A stretch of DNA of 9,300 nucleotides, taken from positions 1,337-10,636 of the forward strand of contig DBXL01000181.1 in the NCBI GenBank assembly GCA_002309275.1, written 5' to 3'. Below, piece after piece: positions 1-5,107 of the stretch. Within the stretch, counting starts at the first letter, position 1. Each line of letters begins with the position of its first letter. The notes beneath the pieces are model-generated. The model was not told the DNA's origin, did no database searches, and was given only the letters and a program-made list of their open reading frames with translations. The stretch comes from Ruminococcaceae bacterium UBA1213 (lineage in GTDB: Bacteria; Bacillota; Clostridia; Oscillospirales; Acutalibacteraceae). The position numbers and the translations under genes were made by a program.

Positions 1-411
1 ACAGCGGAGTGTGCAGGGGCTCATGGAATTATTATTTCAAAGAGGAGAGCTGTCGGCTTGAATTATACAGTGGGAAAAGCGTCGGCAGGTGCTTATGAAT
101 ATATGCCTGTTGCGAGAGTGACAAATATCCCTGTTGTGCTTGATGAATTGAAAGAAAAGGGCTGTTGGATATACGGTGCAGATATGAACGGTGCTGTATA
201 TGCAGAAAATGATTTAAAAGGGGCATGTGCATTGGTGATAGGCTCTGAGGGAAAAGGATTGGGAAGGCTTGTAAAGGAAAAGTGTGATGTAATATTATCA
301 TTGCCAATGTGCGGAAAGATAAACTCATTGAATGCATCGGTTGCGGCAGGCATACTGATGTATGAATTTACAAGACAGCGGCTTGGCATAAAAGCTGTAA
401 ACGGAGGCTGA
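1..411 (+). CDS. rlmB: 23S rRNA (guanosine-2'-O-)-methyltransferase RlmB, 3' part
   Basis: This SpoU/TrmH-family (SPOUT) enzyme methylates the 2'-OH of a conserved guanosine in domain V of 23S rRNA using S-adenosylmethionine. The frame is open from base 1, so the N-terminal substrate-binding part and the true start lie outside the window; 136 residues remain. All three SpoU motifs are visible: GAHGIIISKRR near residues 6-16, LVIGSEGKGLGRLVKEKCD around 78-96, and LPMCGKINSLNASVAAG around 101-117. The last two form the deep trefoil knot that binds the cofactor. The C-terminus ends shortly after motif 3, as expected, so this end is intact. The next gene starts 4 bp downstream and its ribosome site (GGAGG, 403-407) lies inside this gene, implying co-transcription. 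TrmH-type tRNA methylase is the alternative, but the GAHG and INSLNASVA signatures fit RlmB better. Confidence 0.93.
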   Translation, partial: TAECAGAHGIIISKRRAVGLNYTVGKASAGAYEYMPVARVTNIPVVLDELKEKGCWIYGADMNGAVYAENDLKGACALVIGSEGKGLGRLVKEKCDVILSLPMCGKINSLNASVAAGILMYEFTRQRLGIKAVNGG

Positions 412-415
412 TAAA

Positions 416-3151
416 ATGGCAGATTTGAATGAAAATAATGATAATATAGAGATAAAGGGGAATGAGGATTCTGCACCGAGTGAGCGGGTAAGGAAGATGA
501 AGCAAAAGCTTGAAAGGCTTGTGATGAAGATGAAACAGCCTGATGAAGAAGAGCTTAATGAAGAAGAATTGATAAATCCCTTTGCGGTGAGCAGGAGGGA
601 AGACAAGAAAGAGGAAAAGAAAGATAGACCGGAATTTGAAATAAAGGATATTTTTGCAGATACAGACGGCAGTGAGCCTGATATTTTCGATGCAGACGAA
701 GAGAAAGAGGAGAAAAAGGTCGAGCTTGTCGAAAAGAAAAAGGCAAAGGAATTGTTTGAGAAGCTGCCGGAATACAATATTTTTGATGACAAGGCAAAGG
801 AAAGTGAAATTCACAGTAATAAAGAGATAGAGGAGATAATCAAAAAGGCTGGCGGGGAGAAAAAGGCTTCTGCTGAGAGCAGGGAAGAGTCCAAGGCTGT
901 TAAAAAAGAGGCTAAGCCTGTTGAGAAAAGGGAGCAGACTGAGCCTGTTGAGAAGAAAGAACAGCCCAAGATAACGGAAATAAGACCTTCACCCAAAGAC
1001 AGTGCAGAAAAGAATTTGAGTGAGGGAGATAGTTTTCATATTGTGTATCACAGTGAAGAAGAGAATTCTTTTGTTGTGATAGCGGGAAAGTTCGGCAGAA
1101 CGCTCAGGGGAGAGTATGAAGAAACGAGGAAATACCGAGAGAGCCGCAAGGCAGAGCAAGATGCCAAGATAGTGCAGATGCCGAAGAAAAAGCCGGTTGT
1201 GCAGGAGAGGAACGCAAAGACAGAACAGCCTAAAAAACCTTCCAATGCAGCGGTGATAATCAAGAAGATAGAGCCTGTTGAAAAAGAGGTAAAAGCTGAA
1301 AAGGAAATACAGGAAGTCAGGAAAGAGAAGCCTAAAAAGAAGTCAAGTCAGTTGAGTTTGAGGAAGTTAGCAGAGATGATATACAGTGAGCCTGTATCGG
1401 GCAGGCAGATGTCATTTCAGGAGCTTGACGACTACACAGCGGAGAAAGATGCAGAGGACGTGAAAACGGAGATAGAAAAAAATCTGCATACAATGATAGT
1501 AAGGACATTAGTGTTATTTATCACAGCGGCATTGTCTGTCGTGGCGGCAGCGGTCATGCAGTTCACACCGCTGTTTTCCGAAACCATGCGTACAGGGTGG
1601 CTGTTTTACGGTATATTGTCGTTTGCCCTGTTTACGACAGCGGTAGCAGTAGCAAGACTGCCGATTATGAACGGGCTTTTACCGCTGAGAAAGTTCAAAG
1701 GCAATTCCGATACAGCGGCAGCAGTTACGGCACTTGCCGCCGGCATACAGTCTGTTACAGCTTTATGTACGCCTTATGTGTTCACAAACGGTACATATCA
1801 CATTTATGTTCCTATTGCAATTACGGCATTATTTTTCAATAGTCTGGGCAAACTGCTTATTATCACGAGAACGCTGGAGAATTTCAAATTCTTGTCAAAG
1901 GGCGGTTCAAAGTATGCGGGAAAGATATACACCGATACAAAGAATGCCGAGAAAATGGCAAGTGAATTTCCGGCAAGGTCAACAATTATCGGATATATGA
2001 AAAGGTCGAAATTCATGAGTAATTTTTTAAGGCTGTCGTATGCTCCCGATCCGAGTGAGAAAATGGCAGCCAAAATAGCACCGGCAGTAGCGGTTATATC
2101 GCTTGTGATGGGTATATTTTATGGAATTATGTCAATGGATTTTGCAGGCGGTGTAACGTCATTTGCATTGACGGCTTGTGTAGGAATGCCTGTCATGTGT
2201 CTTTTAATGCTGAATATTCCGATGAAGATACTGTGCAGGAGAGTTCTGGGAAATGAAGCAATGATTTCGGGTTATGATGCGGTGCAGCAGTTTTGTGACA
2301 CAAATGCCGTTATGCTTGATGCGTCACAGCTTTATCCGGCAGGAACGGTGACCATGAAGGGAATGAAAGTCTTTAAAAGGGGAAAAATAGATGATGCCCT
2401 TCAGGCAGGAGCAGCAGTGATGTATGCGGTAAACGGTACAATGAGTTATGCATTTGAAAGTATCGTAAACTGTTCAAAGGAGAGTCTGCCGAAGGTAGAT
2501 AGCGTTGTATATGAAGATGAGCAGGGCTTGCTTGCATGGGTAAACAAGCAGAGGGTACTGGTAGGAAACAGGGCTTTGCTTGAAACGCATAATATAAGGG
2601 TACCGAAAAAGGAGCTTGAGGACAAATACAGGAAAAATGATGAAGAAATTGTATATATATCCGTCAATGGAGAGCTTGTGGTAATGTTCATGCTGGCGTA
2701 CAGAACAGACAGGAATATTGCGAAAAAGCTTGGAGAACTGCAGGAGAACGGTGTAAGCTTCATCATAAGAACGATAGATCCGAATATCACGAAAGAGAAA
2801 ATTTCTTCCAAGTTCGGACTTTTCCACAGATGTGTGACGATTCTTCCGACAGGTCTGGGAACGGTATGCAATGATGTCATGACATCGGTTGACGAGCAGT
2901 CAAGAGCGTATCTTGTGACGGGGGGAAAACTTGCCTCATTTGCAAAAGCGTTATCAAGATGTATCAAAATGAAAGGCGTGTTTATCATAGCCAATCTTTT
3001 CCAGTATGCAGAGATTATTTTCGGTGTGCTGACGTGTTCAATGATTTCGTTTATATCGGGCTTTCAAAAGCTGGGAAGCATAGAGATACTTGCTTATATA
3101 TTATTCTGGCTTGTGGCGACGCTCACAGCGGAATATTTAAAAAAGAGATAA
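416..3151 (+). CDS. Degenerate P1B-type ATPase-like membrane protein with long charged N-terminal region
   Basis: I recognise no named family, but the architecture is legible over 911 residues. Residues 1-355 are rich in Lys and Glu and probably disordered, with islands at 206-248 and 328-353. Eight hydrophobic helices follow at about 359-381, 394-415, 433-455, 462-485, 553-574, 576-601, 853-875 and 886-906. This 4+2+2 pattern is that of heavy-metal P-type ATPases. Pro592 lies 43 residues before Asp635, the spacing from the CPC proline to the phosphorylated Asp in copper ATPases, and AVMLD matches the usual AVIFD lead-in. VGNRALLETHNI (716-727) matches the nucleotide-domain VGN motif. Catalysis looks lost: CPC is GMP, DKTGT is DASQL, the HP pair is absent, TGD is TID (785-787), GDGIND is missing and the actuator loop is too short for a TGES domain. 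It is therefore probably a pseudoenzyme with a scaffold, sensor or regulatory role. The frame is intact, the start has GGAGG at 403-407, and rpe follows 17 bp later. Confidence 0.8.
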   Translation: MADLNENNDNIEIKGNEDSAPSERVRKMKQKLERLVMKMKQPDEEELNEEELINPFAVSRREDKKEEKKDRPEFEIKDIFADTDGSEPDIFDADEEKEEKKVELVEKKKAKELFEKLPEYNIFDDKAKESEIHSNKEIEEIIKKAGGEKKASAESREESKAVKKEAKPVEKREQTEPVEKKEQPKITEIRPSPKDSAEKNLSEGDSFHIVYHSEEENSFVVIAGKFGRTLRGEYEETRKYRESRKAEQDAKIVQMPKKKPVVQERNAKTEQPKKPSNAAVIIKKIEPVEKEVKAEKEIQEVRKEKPKKKSSQLSLRKLAEMIYSEPVSGRQMSFQELDDYTAEKDAEDVKTEIEKNLHTMIVRTLVLFITAALSVVAAAVMQFTPLFSETMRTGWLFYGILSFALFTTAVAVARLPIMNGLLPLRKFKGNSDTAAAVTALAAGIQSVTALCTPYVFTNGTYHIYVPIAITALFFNSLGKLLIITRTLENFKFLSKGGSKYAGKIYTDTKNAEKMASEFPARSTIIGYMKRSKFMSNFLRLSYAPDPSEKMAAKIAPAVAVISLVMGIFYGIMSMDFAGGVTSFALTACVGMPVMCLLMLNIPMKILCRRVLGNEAMISGYDAVQQFCDTNAVMLDASQLYPAGTVTMKGMKVFKRGKIDDALQAGAAVMYAVNGTMSYAFESIVNCSKESLPKVDSVVYEDEQGLLAWVNKQRVLVGNRALLETHNIRVPKKELEDKYRKNDEEIVYISVNGELVVMFMLAYRTDRNIAKKLGELQENGVSFIIRTIDPNITKEKISSKFGLFHRCVTILPTGLGTVCNDVMTSVDEQSRAYLVTGGKLASFAKALSRCIKMKGVFIIANLFQYAEIIFGVLTCSMISFISGFQKLGSIEILAYILFWLVATLTAEYLKKR
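916..954 (+). repeat. 27-bp-spaced direct repeat in the charged N-terminal region
   Basis: GCCTGTTGAGAA occurs at 916-927 and again at 943-954, 27 bp apart, encoding PVEK-type segments nine residues apart. A related copy, GCCTGTTGA, lies at 1273-1281. The repeat keeps the reading frame, so it can expand or contract without breaking the gene, in line with a disordered linker. Confidence 0.6.
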
Positions 3152-3168
3152 AAAGGGAATGAAGTATA

Positions 3169-3816
3169 ATGAAAGTGGCACCATCATTGCTGTCATGTAA
3201 TTTTGCGAAAATGGGAGAAGAAGTGCAGAAAGTAGATAAGGCGGGAGCAGACTGGATACATTTAGATGTAATGGACGGTCATTTTGTGCCGAATTTAACG
3301 ATAGGTCCGGCGATTGTATCAGCGGTAAGACCTTATACAAAACTGCCGTTTGACGTTCACTTGATGATAGACTATCCGCTGGATTATATCGATTCATTTG
3401 CAGATGCAGGTGCGGATATTATCACATTTCACATTGAGTCAAAGTCGGATACAGCTCAGACGATTGAAAAAATAAAGTCAAGAGGTATCAAGCCGGGACT
3501 TGTGATTAAGCCGAAAACTCCTGCCGAGGCGGTGTATGAATATCTGGATAAGGTGTATGTAATACTTGTAATGACGGTAGAGCCGGGATTCGGCGGACAG
3601 TCATTTATGTGGGATATGCTGCCGAAGGTGACGGCTATTAAAGAGGAATGTGCTAAAAGAGGTCTTGAAGTGCTTGTAGAAGTAGATGGAGGCATTTCTG
3701 AAAAGACAGCGGGAGCCGCTGCAGGTGCGGGAGTCGATGTATGCGTGTCAGGCACAGGAATCTTTAAATCAAAGGATATGCCGGCGACGATTTCCGCCAT
3801 TAGAAAAGGGATATGA
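3169..3816 (+). CDS. rpe: Ribulose-phosphate 3-epimerase
   Basis: This enzyme interconverts D-ribulose 5-phosphate and D-xylulose 5-phosphate in the non-oxidative pentose phosphate pathway, in the cytoplasm. The 215-residue length and (beta/alpha)8 motif order are normal for the family. SLLSCNF (6-12) forms the first strand and loop. HLDVMDGHFVPN (31-42) supplies metal ligands His31 and Asp33, and DVHLMI (62-67) supplies His64. VMTVEPGFGGQSF (134-146) is the flexible active-site loop. VDGGI (172-176) carries the catalytic Asp173. The phosphate-binding end reads SGTGIF (194-199) where many homologues have AGSAIF, a mild variation. The ATG has an AGGGAA-type ribosome site about 9 bases upstream. 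The gene lies 17 bp after the ATPase-like gene and is probably co-transcribed with it; the rsgA neighbour common in Firmicutes is not seen. All catalytic residues are present, so it should be active. Confidence 0.96.
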   Translation: MKVAPSLLSCNFAKMGEEVQKVDKAGADWIHLDVMDGHFVPNLTIGPAIVSAVRPYTKLPFDVHLMIDYPLDYIDSFADAGADIITFHIESKSDTAQTIEKIKSRGIKPGLVIKPKTPAEAVYEYLDKVYVILVMTVEPGFGGQSFMWDMLPKVTAIKEECAKRGLEVLVEVDGGISEKTAGAAAGAGVDVCVSGTGIFKSKDMPATISAIRKGI

Positions 3817-3876
3817 TTTTGGTAAATAAAATTTGTATAAAAAATACAGAATGTTAATAGTTTCGTAACAATTAGG

Positions 3877-3885
3877 TGCTAAAAT
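3877..3885 (+). promoter_or_regulatory. Possible extended -10 promoter for the acidic helical protein
   Basis: TGCTAAAAT fits an extended -10 (TGn followed by a TATAAT-like hexamer, TAAAAT at 3880-3885), with no good -35 at 16-18 bp spacing. It would start RNA near 3892, about 30 bases before the ATG at 3923. The 106-bp gap after rpe is AT-rich and shows no convincing terminator, so read-through from upstream is also possible. Confidence 0.4.
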
Positions 3886-3906
3886 AGCTTTACTTTAAAT
3901 GGGAAT

Positions 3907-3911
3907 AGGAG
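3907..3911 (+). promoter_or_regulatory. Ribosome binding site that selects the 3923 start
   Basis: AGGAG lies 11 bases before the ATG at 3923. The earlier in-frame ATG at 3899 has only TTTACTTTAA-type sequence before it and no Shine-Dalgarno, so the shorter 154-residue product is preferred. Confidence 0.7.
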
Positions 3912-3922
3912 TGCTTTCAGAT

Positions 3923-4387
3923 ATGAGCAAAAAAAATAGAGAAGTTGCAGAAGAAACTGTACAGGAAAGTGTTAAGGAAGCCGCTGCAACAGTTGCTGAA
4001 AAGGTCGAAGAAGTCAAGGAAAAAGTGAAAGAAACTGTTGAAAAGGTTGCTGAAAATGTCAAGGAAAAAGTAGAGGAAGCAAAAGAATCTGCTGAAGAAA
4101 AAGCCGAAGAAGCAAAAGAAGCTGAAGAAAAGGCTGAAGAAGTAAAAGAAGCTGCTGAAGAAGAAGCTGAAACAGATGAAGAAATGGATGATTCGGAAGA
4201 AATAGATGAAATAGAGGAAGTTGACGAGGAATATCCGGATGACGAATATGACGAGTGCGACTTTGACGACATGGAATGCAGTTTTTCAAAGGCGAAGAAA
4301 ATTGCCAAAGCAGTCGGTGTAGCAGCCCTTGCAGTAGGTGCGGTAGTAGTTGCGGCAAAGATTGCCAAGAAGAATAAAAAGAAGTGA
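3923..4387 (+). CDS. Acidic helical protein with 11-residue repeats and C-terminal membrane segment
   Basis: I do not recognise a named family. The 154-residue product has three parts. Residues about 8-83 form one long amphipathic helix of Glu, Lys, Ala and Val. Residues 84-120 are extremely acidic, with several aromatic residues and two cysteines (Cys112, Cys119). Residues about 121-154 are a basic-flanked hydrophobic helix (core about 130-146) ending in a Lys-rich tail. No signal peptide is visible, so it may be tail-anchored with the helical part in the cytoplasm. The helix is built on 11-residue units, a period known from apolipoproteins, synucleins and group 3 LEA proteins, where such helices lie on membranes. 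YtxH-like envelope stress proteins have a comparable helix-plus-membrane layout, but I cannot assign it there. It has its own possible promoter and a strong terminator, so it may be a single-gene unit. Confidence 0.8.
   Translation: MSKKNREVAEETVQESVKEAAATVAEKVEEVKEKVKETVEKVAENVKEKVEEAKESAEEKAEEAKEAEEKAEEVKEAAEEEAETDEEMDDSEEIDEIEEVDEEYPDDEYDECDFDDMECSFSKAKKIAKAVGVAALAVGAVVVAAKIAKKNKKK
4004..4165 (+). repeat. 11-residue repeat array (about five units)
   Basis: Codons 28-81 of the acidic helical protein divide into VEEVKEKVKET, VEKVAENVKEK, VEEAKESAEEK, AEEAKEAEEK (one residue short) and AEEVKEAAEEE. Val/Ala recurs at positions 1, 4 and 8. The DNA is correspondingly repetitive (AAAGAAGCTGAAGAA-like words), as expected for growth by in-frame duplication. 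Confidence 0.8.
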
Positions 4388-4392
4388 TGTGG

Positions 4393-4428
4393 CTGTCCGG
4401 GCAAAAGTCCGGGCAGTTTTTTGTTTTG
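4393..4428 (+). terminator. Rho-independent terminator after the acidic helical protein
   Basis: A 10-bp stem pairs CTGTCCGGGC (4393-4402) with GTCCGGGCAG (4407-4416) around an AAAA loop, with two G-T wobbles. A run of six T (4417-4422) and then GTTTT follow. It begins 5 bases after the stop codon. Confidence 0.93.
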
Positions 4429-4440
4429 AGAGATGACGTG

Positions 4441-4469
4441 TTGTAAAATGGCTGTGTTTGGTGTATAAT
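4441..4469 (+). promoter_or_regulatory. Sigma-A-type promoter for the flavodoxin-fold oxidoreductase
   Basis: TTGTAA (4441-4446) and a perfect TATAAT (4464-4469) are separated by exactly 17 bp. Transcription would begin near 4476, giving a leader of only about 13 bases that holds little more than the ribosome site GGGGTG (4478-4483). Confidence 0.8.
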
Positions 4470-4488
4470 AAATGCAAGGGGTGATTGT

Positions 4489-5055
4489 ATGCAGAAAAAA
4501 ATTTTATTGGTAGATGTATGCGTGAGGGGAGAGCATTCCCGTACAAGAGAGCTGGCAGAGTGTTATTTGAAAGATAAGGAATTTACAAGGCTTGCACTGG
4601 CAGAGGAAGATTTGAAACCGCTTAATAAAAGCCGTCTGGAGAAAAGACAAAGCCTGATAGCAAAAGGTGATTTTTCCGATGAAATGTTCCGATATGCCAA
4701 GCAGTTTGCACAGGCGGAAGAAATTGTGATAGCGGCACCGTACTGGGATTTGTCTTTTCCGTCCCTGCTGAAGATATATATAGAAAATATATGCGTAGTG
4801 GGAGTTACGTTTGACTACCTGAGTGACGGCACGTCAAAAAGTCGCTGTAAAGCGGAAAAACTGACGTATATCACAACAGCAGGCGGAATTATACCCGAAA
4901 GGAATTTCGGATTTGACTATGTAAAAGCGGTTGCGGAAGAATTCTTTAAAATAAGTGAGTTTGAATATATAAAAGCAGAAAAGTTTGATATTTACGGTGA
5001 GGATACAGGAAAAATTATGGAAAACGCAAAAAATAAAATTTTTTTTGGAAAATGA
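4489..5055 (+). CDS. Flavodoxin-fold NAD(P)H/quinone oxidoreductase (azoreductase-like)
   Basis: This is a probable FMN-dependent oxidoreductase of the Flavodoxin_2 superfamily, which moves two electrons from NAD(P)H to quinones, azo or similar compounds in the cytoplasm. Of 188 residues, the N-terminal strand KKILLVDVCVRGEHSRT (3-19) is the phosphate-binding start of the fold. EEIVIAAPYWDLSFPSLLKIY (77-97) matches the family's PMYNFGIPAxLKxWID flavin-binding segment, and GVTFDY (105-110) follows as in AzoR relatives. TTAGG (129-133) occupies the place of the second flavin loop, often SRGG or TSGG. The length is close to that of short family members, with no signal peptide. The ATG has GGGGTG 6 bases upstream and the promoter lies just before. 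The next gene begins 52 bp downstream with no terminator between. The physiological substrate cannot be told from sequence. Confidence 0.85.
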   Translation: MQKKILLVDVCVRGEHSRTRELAECYLKDKEFTRLALAEEDLKPLNKSRLEKRQSLIAKGDFSDEMFRYAKQFAQAEEIVIAAPYWDLSFPSLLKIYIENICVVGVTFDYLSDGTSKSRCKAEKLTYITTAGGIIPERNFGFDYVKAVAEEFFKISEFEYIKAEKFDIYGEDTGKIMENAKNKIFFGK

Positions 5056-5065
5056 TGTAACAAAG

Positions 5066-5094
5066 TTTTGTCTGCTGGTACTTAATAGACAAAA
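5066..5094 (+). repeat. Perfect 8-bp inverted repeat abutting the vWA gene ribosome site
   Basis: TTTTGTCT (5066-5073) is the exact reverse complement of AGACAAAA (5087-5094), with a 13-base gap. The second arm overlaps the first two bases of the Shine-Dalgarno. It could be an operator or an RNA hairpin that modulates translation of the downstream lipoprotein. The T-rich tail expected of a terminator is absent. Confidence 0.55.
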
Positions 5095-5100
5095 GGAGGT
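5093..5100 (+). promoter_or_regulatory. Strong ribosome binding site that sets the 5108 start
   Basis: AAGGAGGT, a near-perfect Shine-Dalgarno, lies 7 bases before ATG 5108. That ATG begins a typical lipoprotein signal peptide. An upstream in-frame ATG at 4985 lies inside the preceding gene and is not preferred. Confidence 0.92.
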
Positions 5101-5107
5101 TTTCAAA

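Noticed and set aside
2446..2994. 182-codon minus-strand frame inside the pseudo-ATPase gene
   Set aside because: The plus-strand frame shows clear P-type ATPase nucleotide-domain and phosphorylation-domain similarity over the same bases. The antisense product shows no motif or start signal.
416..3151. The 911-codon gene as an active metal-pumping ATPase
   Set aside because: The topology fits, but the DKTGT, CPC, TGD and GDGIND signatures needed for transport are absent.
3834..3848. TGTAT/ATACA hairpin after rpe as a terminator
   Set aside because: The stem is only five AT-rich pairs and no T run follows, so termination is unlikely.
3851..3873. Imperfect palindrome (AATGTTA to TAACAATT) upstream of the acidic helical protein gene
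   Set aside because: The arms are short, AT-rich and mismatched, so it is too weak to call an operator.
3895..4404. Long Ser/Ala-rich reading frame on the minus strand
   Set aside because: It mirrors the Glu/Lys/Ala-rich repeats of the plus-strand gene, includes the terminator stem and has no ribosome site. It is a low-complexity shadow.
4985..5107. 41-codon N-terminal extension of the vWA lipoprotein
   Set aside because: It would overlap the oxidoreductase gene and bury the lipoprotein signal peptide. The near-perfect Shine-Dalgarno sits before ATG 5108.
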